Positions 26,254-35,187 of a stretch of 64,000 nt of DNA are shown here, piece after piece; position 1 is the stretch's first letter; the number at the start of each line of letters is the position of its first letter. Origin of the DNA: an uncultured Mycobacteriaceae bacterium (lineage in GTDB: Bacteria; Actinomycetota; Actinomycetes; Mycobacteriales; Mycobacteriaceae); the NCBI GenBank assembly GCA_902826815.1, contig CADEGF010000033.1, forward strand, positions 1-64,000. The letters are read 5' to 3'. Made by a program: the position numbers and the translations under genes. The notes beneath the pieces are model-generated. The model saw nothing but the letters and a program-made list of their open reading frames with translations. It searched no databases and was not told the DNA's origin.

Positions 26254-27342
26254 ATGACCGACCAGATCCCCGAGAAGATGCAGGCCGTGGTCTGTCACGG
26301 GCCCGAGGATTACCGCCTCGAGGAGGTGGCCGTACCCGTGCGCAAACCGGGCGAGGCATTGATCAGGGTCGAAGCCGTCGGCATCTGTGCCAGCGACCTG
26401 AAGTGCTACCACGGGGCGGCGAAGTTCTGGGGCGACGAGAGCCGGCCCGCGTGGGCGGAGACGATGGTGATCCCTGGCCACGAATTCGCCGGGCGCGTCG
26501 TCGAGCTCGATGACGAGGCCGCATCCCGGTGGGGTATCGCCGTCGGTGACAGGGTGGTGTCCGAGCAGATCGTGCCGTGCTGGGAGTGCCGCTTCTGCAA
26601 ACGCGGGCAGTACCACATGTGCCAGCCGCATGACCTCTACGGTTTCAAGCGGCGCACGCCAGGCGGCATGGCCAGCTACATGACCTATCCAACCGAAGCT
26701 CTGGTGCACAAAGTCTCCGCCGACATCCCGCCGGCGCACGCCGCGTTCGCGGAGCCGCTGTCCTGCTCGTTGCACGCCGTCGAGCGGGCGATGATCACGT
26801 TCGAGGACACGGTGGTGGTGGCCGGTTGCGGTCCGATCGGACTCGGCATGATCGCGGGCGCACGGGCCAAAAGCCCAATGCACGTGGTGGCACTCGACAT
26901 GGCCCCCGAGAAATTGGAACTGGCCAAGGGTTGCGGCGCGGACATCGCGATCAACATCGCCGAACAGGACGCCGTGGCGATCATCAAGGACTTGACCGCC
27001 GGCTACGGTGCGGACGTCTACCTGGAAGGTACTGGCCACCCGTCGGCGGTTCCACAGGGCCTCAACGCATTACGCAAGCTCGGCCGCTATGTCGAGTACG
27101 GCGTCTTCGGCAGTGACGTCTCGGTCGACTGGAGCATCATCAGTGACGACAAGGAACTCGATGTCCTCGGCGCCCATCTGGGCCCGTACTGCTGGCCCGC
27201 GGCCATCAAGATGATCGAGTCCGGCGTGCTGCCGATGGACAAGATCTGTACCCACCAGCTTCCGCTCACCGAATTCCAGCAGGGCCTCGATCTGGTGGCC
27301 AGCGGCAAGGAATCGGTCAAGGTCTCGCTGATCCCGGCGTGA
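26254..27342 (+). CDS. eltD: Zinc-dependent polyol dehydrogenase, probable erythritol/L-threitol dehydrogenase
   Basis: A medium-chain alcohol dehydrogenase of 362 residues. The catalytic-zinc residues are in GICASDLKCYHG (Cys near residue 47) and IPGHEFAGRVVE (His-Glu). The structural zinc site is PCWECRFCKRGQYHMC (four Cys near residues 108-122). The NAD-binding Rossmann motif is VVVAGCGPIGLGMIAG (about residue 192). In M. smegmatis the corresponding gene EltD oxidises erythritol and L-threitol to L-erythrulose. The same neighbourhood supports that role here, though substrate cannot be proven from sequence. It is first in a plus-strand operon of eight genes; the RBS is GAAGGAG before ATG 26254. 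Confidence 0.82.
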   Translation: MTDQIPEKMQAVVCHGPEDYRLEEVAVPVRKPGEALIRVEAVGICASDLKCYHGAAKFWGDESRPAWAETMVIPGHEFAGRVVELDDEAASRWGIAVGDRVVSEQIVPCWECRFCKRGQYHMCQPHDLYGFKRRTPGGMASYMTYPTEALVHKVSADIPPAHAAFAEPLSCSLHAVERAMITFEDTVVVAGCGPIGLGMIAGARAKSPMHVVALDMAPEKLELAKGCGADIAINIAEQDAVAIIKDLTAGYGADVYLEGTGHPSAVPQGLNALRKLGRYVEYGVFGSDVSVDWSIISDDKELDVLGAHLGPYCWPAAIKMIESGVLPMDKICTHQLPLTEFQQGLDLVASGKESVKVSLIPA

Positions 27343-27367
27343 CCCCCGACACGAAGGGCATCAGCAG

Positions 27368-28789
27368 ATGAGTCGACACTTCTCCGGACCGCAGATGTCA
27401 CGGCGAAACATGCTGGCGGCGTTGGGCCTTGCCGGTGCAGCCGCGGCGAGCGCACCGATCCTGAGCTCCTGCGGCGTCGGCGGGAAAGCCAGTCTGCCCA
27501 ACGGTGCCGACGCCGTCACCGGCGGATTCGACTGGAAAAAGGCGTCGGGGTCGACGATCAACATCCTGCAGACCCCGCACCCGTACCAGCTGTCGTATCA
27601 GCCGCTGCTCAAGGAGTTCACCGAGCTCACGGGCATTACGGTCAACGTCGATCTGGTTCCGGAGGCTGACTACTTCACCAAGCTCAACACCGAGTTGGCC
27701 GGCGGATCGGGCAAGCACGACGCCTTCATGCTCGGCGCCTACTTCATCTGGCAGTACGGCCCGCCTGGCTGGATCGAGAACCTCGACCCATGGCTCAAGA
27801 ACAGCGCTGCGACCAACGCCGACTACGACTTCGACGACATCTTCGACGGCCTACGTACCTCCACGCGTTGGGATTTCACCCTCGGCAACCCACTGGGCAC
27901 CGGCGGTCAGTGGGCGATCCCATGGGGTTTCGAGAACAACGTGGTGGCCTACAACAAGAGGATCTTCGACGAGAAGGGCATCACCAAGCTGCCCGACAAA
28001 CTCGACGACTTCATCCAGCTGGCCGTGGACCTGACCGATCGTTCGCAGAACCGGTATGGCATCTCGACCCGCGGATCCAAATCGTGGGCCACCATTCACC
28101 CCGGGTTCATGACGCAGTACACCCGTGAGGGAGCTGTGGATTACAAGTTCAACGGATCCGATCTGATCGCCGAGATGGACAGCGACAAGGCGATCGCGTT
28201 CACCGAGAAGTGGATCGAGATGCAACACAAGGCGGGCCCGACGTCGTGGACCACCTACGACTATCCCAACGCCACAGGCGATCTCGGAGACGGCAAGGCG
28301 ATGATGGTGTATGACGCCGACAGCGCCACCTACCCGAAGAACAAGCCCGGCGCCAGCAAGGAAGCCGGCAACCTCGCCTGGTACCCGGGGCCCGCTGGAC
28401 CGGACGGCAACTACAAGACCAACCTGTGGACATGGAGCTGGGCGATGAGCGCCAACTCGCGCAACAAGCTCCCCGCATGGCTGTTCATCCAATGGGCCAC
28501 CGGCAAGGAGTCGATGAACAAGGCCGTCCAGGGTGGCACCTACGCCGACCCGGTGCGGAAGTCGGTGTTCGACACCACCTTCAAGAAGGTCGCTGCCGAT
28601 CAGTTCGGCTACCTGGAGACGTTCGAGACCGTCATCGGTCAGTCGAAGATTCAGTTCACACCGCAGAAGAAGTTCTTCGACACCACGCAGAACTGGGCCG
28701 TCGCCCTGCAGGACATCTACGGCGGAGACGACGCCGCCTCGCGCCTGCGCAGTCTCGCGAAAACCAACACCTCCAAGGTCAACCTGTAG
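27368..28789 (+). CDS. ABC sugar-alcohol importer, solute-binding lipoprotein
   Basis: An extracellular solute-binding protein (family 1, MalE-like) of 473 residues. The N-terminus carries a twin-arginine-like stretch (MSRRNMLAALGLAGAAAASA) followed by a lipobox LSSCG at about residues 33-37, so it is probably exported folded and lipid-anchored. The mature part shows INILQTPHPYQLSYQPLLKE, NVDLVPEADYFTKLNTELAGG and IPWGFENNVVAYNKRIFDEKG, typical of carbohydrate-binding proteins. It delivers substrate to the two permeases encoded next. The preceding dehydrogenase and the tetritol-type neighbourhood make threitol/erythritol or related polyols the likely ligands. Confidence 0.88.
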   Translation: MSRHFSGPQMSRRNMLAALGLAGAAAASAPILSSCGVGGKASLPNGADAVTGGFDWKKASGSTINILQTPHPYQLSYQPLLKEFTELTGITVNVDLVPEADYFTKLNTELAGGSGKHDAFMLGAYFIWQYGPPGWIENLDPWLKNSAATNADYDFDDIFDGLRTSTRWDFTLGNPLGTGGQWAIPWGFENNVVAYNKRIFDEKGITKLPDKLDDFIQLAVDLTDRSQNRYGISTRGSKSWATIHPGFMTQYTREGAVDYKFNGSDLIAEMDSDKAIAFTEKWIEMQHKAGPTSWTTYDYPNATGDLGDGKAMMVYDADSATYPKNKPGASKEAGNLAWYPGPAGPDGNYKTNLWTWSWAMSANSRNKLPAWLFIQWATGKESMNKAVQGGTYADPVRKSVFDTTFKKVAADQFGYLETFETVIGQSKIQFTPQKKFFDTTQNWAVALQDIYGGDDAASRLRSLAKTNTSKVNL

Positions 28790-28803
28790 GAGCTCTGGCA
28801 CAC

Positions 28804-29760
28804 ATGACGACTCAGACCGATAAGGCGACGGCGACCGCTTCGGACCAGCAGCCGAAAGCGCCCCGCCGCACGCTGCCCGAGGTGCCGAGCTGGCGGCGCA
28901 AGCTGCGGCCCTATCTACTGTCCATCCCCGCGCTGGTGATCGTGATCGGGATTCTGTACCCGTTCTTCGTGGGCGCGTACTACGCGTTCCTCAACTACGC
29001 GGCGGTGAACCCGGACCCGCACTTCGTGTGGTTCGAGAACTTCAAGTCCGTCCTCGGTGACCAGGTCTTCTGGCAGAGCGTCAAGGTCACCGCCCTCTTT
29101 GCGGTGTTGGCGACTGCGGTGGAGACAGCCCTCGGCGTCGGGCTGGCGCTGCTACTGAACAGATCGTCCATCGTCGGCAAGATCTTCGAGAAGGTCCTGA
29201 TCCTTCCCCTGATGATCGCGCCGGTGATCGCGGGCGTGATCTGGAAGCTGATGTTCAACCCGCAATTCGGGATCCTCAATCACGTGCTGGGACTGGGCAA
29301 CACCTTCGACTGGCTGTCCAGCAGTCACGCGTTGTTCTCAGTGATCCTGGTCGACATCTGGATTTTCACGCCGTTCGTCGCGATCCTGGTGCTGGCAGGC
29401 ATGCGCTCGCTGCCGAGGGAGCCTTTCGAGGCTTCCGAGGTCGACGGTGCGAGCTGGTTCTACATGTTCCGCAAGCTGATGCTGCCGATGCTCTGGCCCT
29501 ACATCCTGGTGGCGGTCATTTTCCGGTTCATGGACAACCTCAAGGTCTTCGACCACATCTACGTCCTGACCGCCGGTGGTCCCGGCGTGGCCACCAGGAC
29601 GCTGCAGATCGGCGCCTTCGAGGACTCGATCATCAACCTGGACTACTCACGGGGCAGCACCTACATGCTGCTGCTCTGGATCATCGTGTTCATCACCGCG
29701 CGCTACCTGGTGAGCGTGCTCGGCAAGGCGCAGCGTCGTGCTGCCGGAGCGGAGTCATAG
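28804..29760 (+). CDS. ABC sugar importer permease (MalF-like)
   Basis: A membrane permease of 318 residues with six transmembrane helices (first PYLLSIPALVIVIGILYPFF) and the EAA loop for ATPase contact seen as EASEVDGASWFYMFRKLMLP (about residue 220). The N-terminal 35 residues are hydrophilic and cytosolic. It forms the translocation pore with the next permease and works with the binding protein before it. ATG 28804 is chosen because the longer open frame runs over the binding-protein gene and gives no sensible protein. The spacing to both neighbours is under 20 nt. Confidence 0.9.
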   Translation: MTTQTDKATATASDQQPKAPRRTLPEVPSWRRKLRPYLLSIPALVIVIGILYPFFVGAYYAFLNYAAVNPDPHFVWFENFKSVLGDQVFWQSVKVTALFAVLATAVETALGVGLALLLNRSSIVGKIFEKVLILPLMIAPVIAGVIWKLMFNPQFGILNHVLGLGNTFDWLSSSHALFSVILVDIWIFTPFVAILVLAGMRSLPREPFEASEVDGASWFYMFRKLMLPMLWPYILVAVIFRFMDNLKVFDHIYVLTAGGPGVATRTLQIGAFEDSIINLDYSRGSTYMLLLWIIVFITARYLVSVLGKAQRRAAGAES

Positions 29761-29763
29761 GTC

Positions 29764-30645
29764 ATGGCATTCACATTGCGCAGAAGCGAGCTTCTACCGG
29801 GACAGCGAAGGCTGGGCATCGGGCCACTGGCCGCAGACATCGGACTGATCGGCTGGTTCATCTTCTCCCTGTTCCCGATCGTGTGGATGGTGATCCTGGC
29901 GCTCAAGAACGCCGAGGAGCAGACAACCACCTACTTCCAATTCAGTCCGACATGGTCGAACTTCGCGACCGTGGTGTCCGATAAGGGCACTCAGATGACG
30001 AGCGTCGACTTCAAGACCTCTCTGCTGACGAGCCTGATCAATTGCGGCGGCGCGGTGATCGTCTCGCTGCTGATCGGCATCCCCGCCGCCTACGCAGCCG
30101 GCCGCTGGAAGTACAAGGGCAGCAACGATCTGATGTTCCAGATGCTGTCGTTCCGATTCGCGCCCGAGTTGATGGTGATCGTGCCGCTGTTCGTGATTTA
30201 CAACCAGATCGGGCTCTTCGACACCAAGGTCGGGATGATCTGGGTGCTCCAACTGGTCACCATGCCGCTGGTGGTCTGGATCCTGCGCTCGTACTTCGAG
30301 GACCTACCTGAAGATCTGGAGCAGGCCGCGCTACTCGACGGCTACACCCGCAGAAAGGCTTTCGTGATGGTGGCGCTGCCCATCGTGCGTCCCGGTATCG
30401 CGGCAGCGGCGCTGCTGGCCTTCATCTTCGCCTGGAACAACTACGTGTTCCCCCTGATTCTGGCCGACAGCAATGCGGGCACGGTCACCGTCGCAATCAC
30501 CAAGTTCCTCGGCGGTGGCGGCCAGGCGTACTACAACCTGACCGCCGCAGCGGCGATCATAGCTGCCCTGCCACCACTGATACTGGCGCTGACCATTCAG
30601 CGGTATCTGGTCCGGGGTCTTTCCTTTGGGGCGGTGAAAGCCTGA
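29764..30645 (+). CDS. ABC sugar importer permease (MalG-like)
   Basis: A second pore subunit of 293 residues with six predicted membrane segments (IGPLAADIGLIGWFIFSLFP; CGGAVIVSLLIGIPAAYAAG; FAPELMVIVPLFVIYNQIGL and others) and the EAA loop DLEQAALLDGYTRRKAFVMV, followed by LPIVRPGIAAAALLAFIFAWN, typical of MalG-type subunits. It pairs with the preceding permease. The stop overlaps the ATPase start by one base (TGATG), indicating tight translational coupling. Confidence 0.9.
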   Translation: MAFTLRRSELLPGQRRLGIGPLAADIGLIGWFIFSLFPIVWMVILALKNAEEQTTTYFQFSPTWSNFATVVSDKGTQMTSVDFKTSLLTSLINCGGAVIVSLLIGIPAAYAAGRWKYKGSNDLMFQMLSFRFAPELMVIVPLFVIYNQIGLFDTKVGMIWVLQLVTMPLVVWILRSYFEDLPEDLEQAALLDGYTRRKAFVMVALPIVRPGIAAAALLAFIFAWNNYVFPLILADSNAGTVTVAITKFLGGGGQAYYNLTAAAAIIAALPPLILALTIQRYLVRGLSFGAVKA

Positions 30646-31763
30646 TGGCGACAGTATCCCTTGCCAACTTGCGCAAGACATTCGGTAAGACGGTCGCGGT
30701 CGACGACCTGTCGGTCGACATCGCCGATGGCGAGTTCTTCGTCATCCTCGGCCCCAGCGGCGCAGGCAAGACGACGACCCTGAAGTCGGTTGCCGGCCTG
30801 GTGGACATCGACGGGGGAGCGGTGCACATCGGTGGTGTCGACATGACCCTCGTCGAGCCGTATCACCGCAACGTGGCGATGGCGTTCGAGAGTTACGCGC
30901 TGTACCCACAGAAGACCGTCAGCGAGAACCTGGCCTCGCCGCTGAAGTCGGGGAGGACCGGCAAGTACTCAGAGGCGCAGCGTGCCGAGCGCATCGACCA
31001 GGTCACCACCACACTCGGAATCAATCACTTGCTCAAGCGTTTTCCGCGTGAGCTGTCCAACGGGCAGCGGCAGCGGGTAGCGCTGGGCAGGGTCTTGGTG
31101 CGACCCGCCGACATCTATCTGCTCGACGAACCGCTAAGCCACCTCGACGCCAAGCTGCGCGCCGCGATGCGCGCCGAGCTGAAACAGCTCAGCGCAATGT
31201 CGAGCACGACCACCATCTACGTCACGCACGACTACCAGGAGGCGTTGGCACTCGGCGATCGAATCGCGGTGCTCAGGCACGGCCAGCTCGTTCAGATCGG
31301 CACGCCGAACGACATCTGGCGACGCCCAGCCGACACGTTCGTCGCCCGTTCCCTGGGACAACCCGAGATCAATATCCTCGACGGCGTGGTCGACGACGGC
31401 CGTATTCGCCTCGGAGACGGGTCGCTGGACGTACCCATTCCCGCTGGCACCCCGTGCGATACCGGCGACCGTGTGCGAGTTGGCCTGCGGCCCTGCGATA
31501 TTCACGTAGGGACCGGCGCTGGCTCGGCTCAGATGTCCGGCGCCGTGATGCTCGCGGAGCGGCTCGGGCGCAACGTCGAGCTGACCGTGAAGGCCGGCGG
31601 CGAGCAGGTGATCGTGCTCGCGTCGGGCCGTGAAGGCGTCGGCGAAGGCGCCGATGTCACCCTCAGCATCGCCGATTCCGACGTGCATGTCTTCGCCGCA
31701 GGTGACGGCGACACCGAGCGGCTTGGCGATCCGTCCGATTCGACTCTGGAGGCTGCACGGTGA
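30645..31763 (+). CDS. ABC sugar importer ATPase 1 (MalK/UgpC-like)
   Basis: An ATPase of 372 residues of the CUT1 MalK type. Walker A GPSGAGKTTTLKSVAG, signature LSNGQRQRVALGRVLV, Walker B DIYLLDEPLSHLDAKLRAAM, H-loop YVTHDYQEALALGD. The Q-loop is unusual: the normal FQ is replaced by AFESYALYPQKTV, so the Gln is Glu. The C-terminal TOBE/regulatory domain runs from about residue 240. It powers import with the second ATPase of the operon, so the transporter probably has a heterodimeric ATPase pair. Confidence 0.9.
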   Translation: MATVSLANLRKTFGKTVAVDDLSVDIADGEFFVILGPSGAGKTTTLKSVAGLVDIDGGAVHIGGVDMTLVEPYHRNVAMAFESYALYPQKTVSENLASPLKSGRTGKYSEAQRAERIDQVTTTLGINHLLKRFPRELSNGQRQRVALGRVLVRPADIYLLDEPLSHLDAKLRAAMRAELKQLSAMSSTTTIYVTHDYQEALALGDRIAVLRHGQLVQIGTPNDIWRRPADTFVARSLGQPEINILDGVVDDGRIRLGDGSLDVPIPAGTPCDTGDRVRVGLRPCDIHVGTGAGSAQMSGAVMLAERLGRNVELTVKAGGEQVIVLASGREGVGEGADVTLSIADSDVHVFAAGDGDTERLGDPSDSTLEAAR

Positions 31764-32890
31764 CCACGACAACGGAAGCTCCCCGCTCGGCAACCGCCAC
31801 TGCGCAGAGCCTGACGCTGACCGACCTGGTGAAGACCTACGCGTCGAGCGGTCGTGAGAAGGTGACGGCGGTCAAAGGGATCGACCTCGCCATCGAACCG
31901 GGTGAGTTGGTCGCGCTGCTCGGCCCGTCCGGCTGCGGCAAGACCACCACACTGCGGATGATCGCCGGACTCGAAACGGTGACAGGCGGTTCGATCAAGA
32001 TCGGCGACCGCGAGGTTTCGCAGCTTCCCGCGTCCAAGCGCGGAATCGGGGTCGGGTTCGAGAGCTATGCGCTGTACCCGCCGATGTCGGTGCGCGACAA
32101 TCTGCTCTACGGCCTGAAAGCCCGCAAGGTCAAGGGTGCCGAGCAGATGGTGGCCTCGATCTGCGACCGCCTCGAGATGAATGACATGCTCGAGCTTCGG
32201 CCCGCTGGCCTCTCCAGCGGACAGAAGCAACGAGTGGCGTTGGCGCGTGCTCTGGTTCGCAATCCACCGGTGCTCCTTCTGGACGAACCGCTGAGTCACC
32301 TCGACGCCTCGGCCCGGCAGCGGGTACGGCGCGAATTGAAGGTCCTGCAACGCGAATTCGGTTACACCACCATCGTCGTCACCCACGACCAGGTTGAGGC
32401 GCTTTCGTTGGCCGACCGTCTCGCCGTGATGGATGCCGGTATCGTGCAGCAGTTCGGCACGCCCGACGAGGTGTTCGACGACCCGGCCAACCTGTTCGTC
32501 GCAGAGTTCGTCGGCGAACCCCAGATCAACACCATTCGCGGCACCGCAAAGGTGTCCGACGGCAAGACCCGCGTCGAAATCGGTTCAGGAGCTGGGCATC
32601 TGGAGACGACGGCCACCTCGGTGGCCGACGGCACCCGCGTCGTCGTCGGCATCCGGCCGCAGGACTGCGCGCTGCGGACCAGCGGCGAGGGAATCACGAC
32701 GACCGTCGCGTACTTCGAACACCTGCTTGAGTTCGGTCTCGCGACAAGCACCGTTGCGGGCATGGAAGAGGGAATCGTCGTCCAGACACCGGCGCAGGAG
32801 AGCTACGAACCCGAACAGAAGGTCGTCGTCACGGCTCCCGCAGAGCGGGTCTACCTCTTCGACGCCGACACGGGGGAGAGGCTGCGATGA
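31760..32890 (+). CDS. ABC sugar importer ATPase 2 (MalK/UgpC-like)
   Basis: A second CUT1 ATPase (376 residues): Walker A GPSGCGKTTTLRMIAG, Q-loop region FESYALYPPMSVRDN (again Glu in place of Gln, FES), signature LSSGQKQRVALARALV, Walker B VLLLDEPLSHLDASARQ, H-loop VVTHDQVEALSLADR, and a TOBE domain at the C-terminus. The two ATPases are diverged paralogues, so an A-B heterodimer is likely. The GTG start overlaps the previous stop by 4 nt (GTGA), and the kinase gene overlaps its end in the same way. Confidence 0.9.
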   Translation: MTTTTEAPRSATATAQSLTLTDLVKTYASSGREKVTAVKGIDLAIEPGELVALLGPSGCGKTTTLRMIAGLETVTGGSIKIGDREVSQLPASKRGIGVGFESYALYPPMSVRDNLLYGLKARKVKGAEQMVASICDRLEMNDMLELRPAGLSSGQKQRVALARALVRNPPVLLLDEPLSHLDASARQRVRRELKVLQREFGYTTIVVTHDQVEALSLADRLAVMDAGIVQQFGTPDEVFDDPANLFVAEFVGEPQINTIRGTAKVSDGKTRVEIGSGAGHLETTATSVADGTRVVVGIRPQDCALRTSGEGITTTVAYFEHLLEFGLATSTVAGMEEGIVVQTPAQESYEPEQKVVVTAPAERVYLFDADTGERLR

Positions 32891-34626
32891 CACGGCTGTT
32901 CAACGATCCGGCCCGATTCACCGAGGACATGCTCGTCGGCTTTCTCGACGCCAACGCCGACTACGTCGTCGGCGTGCCCGGTGGGGTGGTTCGCGCGAAC
33001 AAGACACTCCCTGGGAAGGTCGCCGTGGTCATCGGAGGAGGGTCAGGACACTATCCCGCCTTCTGCGGAACGGTCGGAGCCGGCTTCGCCGACGGGGCTG
33101 TCGTCGGCAATATCTTCACCTCGCCGTCGGCGGAGGAGGCCGCATCGGTGGCGCGTGCCGCCCACGGTGATGCGGGCGTACTGCTGACCACCGGCAACTA
33201 CGCGGGCGACGTGATGAACTTCGGCCTTGCCGTGACACAACTTCGCAGCGAAGGCATCGAAGCCCACTACTTCGCCGTCACCGATGACATCGCCAGTGCG
33301 CCGAAGGGCGAGGAAGCCAAACGCCGCGGTATTGCAGGCGATTTCACCGTATTCAAATGCGCCAGTGCCGCTGCGGAAGAGGGCCTCGACTTGTCGGGCG
33401 TCGTCCGAGTCGCCGAGGCGGCCAATGCAGCCACCCGCACCCTTGGTGTCGCGTTCGACGGATGCACGCTGCCAGGTGCGGACGAGCCGTTGTTCACCGT
33501 GCCGGACGGCAAGATGGGCCTGGGCCTTGGCATTCATGGCGAGCCCGGCGTCTCCGACGAGGAGATGCCTTCGGCCGACGAGCTGGCGACTGCACTGGTC
33601 GACGGCGTCCTCGGTGACAAGCCCCAGACCGCGGGCACCCGGATTGCCGTGATCCTCAACGGGCTTGGCCGCACCAAGTACGAGGAGCTCTTCGTGGTCT
33701 GGGGTGTCGCCGCGAAGCTCATCCGGGAGCGCGGGTACGAGATCGTCGAACCCGAAGTGGGTGAACTCGTGACGAGTCTGGATATGTCGGGGTGCTCGCT
33801 GACGGTGATGTGGCTCGATGAGGAGCTCGAAAGATATTGGCGGGCACCGGCGGACACCCCCGCTTACCGCAAGGGCGTCACTAGCGGCGCCGCGGCCGGA
33901 GACCGCCGAACCGATGCGGCGGCGGAGGCCGCCGCCCCGAAACCTGATGTGGCCGAACTTGCCGACGAGGAAGGCCGCCGCGGTGGACAGCTGGTTGCCC
34001 GGGCACTCGAGGCCATGGCCGCGATGCTCGCCGACGTCGAAGACGAGCTGGGCCGGATCGACGCCGTCGCAGGCGATGGAGACCACGGCCGCGGCATGGT
34101 CAAGGGCTCCGCGGCGGCACGCGATGCGGCCGCCGGCGCCGTCGACCAGGGTGCGGGACAAGGGTCGGTGCTGACCGCCGCGGGTAAGGAATGGGCGGCC
34201 AAGGCGGGCGGCACATCCGGTGTGCTGTGGGGAGCGATGCTCTCGGCGCTCGGCGCCAGACTGGGTGACACCGGAAGGCCCGATTCGGTCACCGTCGCGG
34301 CGGCTATGCGCGACGGCTATGGCGCCCTGATCACGCTTGGCGGGGCATCGCCCGGCGATAAGACGATGCTCGACGCGCTGTTGCCGTTCGTCGAGGAGCT
34401 GACGACGCGCACCAACGACGGCGAGCCGTGGCAGCACGCCTGGCGGGCTGCCGCCGACGTCGCCACCGATGCCGCCCGTGCGACAGCCGATATGCGGCCC
34501 AAGGTCGGCCGCGCACGACCACTTGCCGAGCGCAGTGTCGGCACACCCGATGCGGGCGCCACCTCGTTGGCGATGTGCGCGCACACCGTGGCCGACTGCT
34601 TCACGTTGACGGCGAAAGGAGACTGA
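32887..34626 (+). CDS. Dihydroxyacetone-kinase family protein (DhaK-DhaL fusion), probable erythrulose kinase
   Basis: A single-chain ketose kinase of 579 residues. The N-terminal DhaK domain has GGGSGHYPAFCG and the covalent-substrate His in LGLGIHGEPGV (about residue 215). An Ala-rich linker follows at about residues 330-360 (GAAAGDRRTDAAAEAAA). The C-terminal ATP-binding DhaL domain contains the metal motif AVAGDGDHGRGMVKG. ATP-dependent DAK-type kinases phosphorylate dihydroxyacetone. In the M. smegmatis tetritol locus a DAK homologue (DerK) phosphorylates D-erythrulose, which fits this operon: dehydrogenase, transporter, kinase, isomerase. Symbol left blank since the substrate is inferred. 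ATGA overlap with the ATPase gene. Confidence 0.85.
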   Translation: MTRLFNDPARFTEDMLVGFLDANADYVVGVPGGVVRANKTLPGKVAVVIGGGSGHYPAFCGTVGAGFADGAVVGNIFTSPSAEEAASVARAAHGDAGVLLTTGNYAGDVMNFGLAVTQLRSEGIEAHYFAVTDDIASAPKGEEAKRRGIAGDFTVFKCASAAAEEGLDLSGVVRVAEAANAATRTLGVAFDGCTLPGADEPLFTVPDGKMGLGLGIHGEPGVSDEEMPSADELATALVDGVLGDKPQTAGTRIAVILNGLGRTKYEELFVVWGVAAKLIRERGYEIVEPEVGELVTSLDMSGCSLTVMWLDEELERYWRAPADTPAYRKGVTSGAAAGDRRTDAAAEAAAPKPDVAELADEEGRRGGQLVARALEAMAAMLADVEDELGRIDAVAGDGDHGRGMVKGSAAARDAAAGAVDQGAGQGSVLTAAGKEWAAKAGGTSGVLWGAMLSALGARLGDTGRPDSVTVAAAMRDGYGALITLGGASPGDKTMLDALLPFVEELTTRTNDGEPWQHAWRAAADVATDAARATADMRPKVGRARPLAERSVGTPDAGATSLAMCAHTVADCFTLTAKGD

Positions 34627-34629
34627 GCC

Positions 34630-35106
34630 ATGGCTCGCCCAGAGAACGGGTTGCGAATCGTCGTCGGGTCCGACGACGCCGGCTACGAGTACAAAGAAGC
34701 GCTGAAGGGCGACCTGCACGGTGATTCCCGGGTGGCCGAGGTCACCGACGTCGGTGTCGGCGCCGACGAGGACACCGCGTACCCGCACGTCGCCGTCGCG
34801 GCGGCGAGGATGGTCGCCGAAGGCAAGGCGGACCGCGCGCTGCTGGTCTGCGGCACCGGGCTCGGTGTGGCGATCAGCGCGAACAAGGTTCCTGGTATCC
34901 GCGCCGTGACCGCCCACGACAGCTTCTCTGTCGAACGGTCTGTGCTGTCCAACGACGCCCAAGTGCTCTGCCTCGGGCAACGAGTGATTGGGCTTGAGCT
35001 GGCCCGACGGCTTGCACGCGAGTGGTTGGGCTACGAATTCGACCCGGCAGGCAAGTCCGCCGACAATGTCGAGGCCATCCGCGGATACGACCCGGTCGCC
35101 CCGTAA
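34630..35106 (+). CDS. RpiB/LacAB-family sugar-phosphate isomerase, probable tetrulose-4-phosphate isomerase
   Basis: A protein of 158 residues of the ribose-5-phosphate isomerase B family: [17 protein letters not shown] near the N-terminus, [21 protein letters not shown] in the centre with the catalytic Cys (about residue 73), and [18 protein letters not shown]. The family's usual SDHAG is SDDAG here, so the first catalytic His region differs from housekeeping RpiB. In the M. smegmatis pathway an RpiB homologue (DerI) converts D-erythrulose 4-phosphate to D-erythrose 4-phosphate, which enters central metabolism. The position directly after the kinase supports this role. It is the last gene of the operon and lies 3 nt from the kinase gene. 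Confidence 0.82.
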   Translation: MARPENGLRIVVGSDDAGYEYKEALKGDLHGDSRVAEVTDVGVGADEDTAYPHVAVAAARMVAEGKADRALLVCGTGLGVAISANKVPGIRAVTAHDSFSVERSVLSNDAQVLCLGQRVIGLELARRLAREWLGYEFDPAGKSADNVEAIRGYDPVAP

Positions 35107-35187
35107 CGCACAATTCGTCACCTAGCGTGCACGGACACGTCACCATCGCGATGCCGTTTCGAGAGGCGGGCACGCGACCGTGCTGTC

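Noticed and set aside
33043-35121. 692-residue open frame on the minus strand
   Set aside because: It is the antisense shadow of the DhaK-DhaL kinase and isomerase genes. Its translation is rich in Arg, Gly and His with no domain, and the sense genes are well supported.
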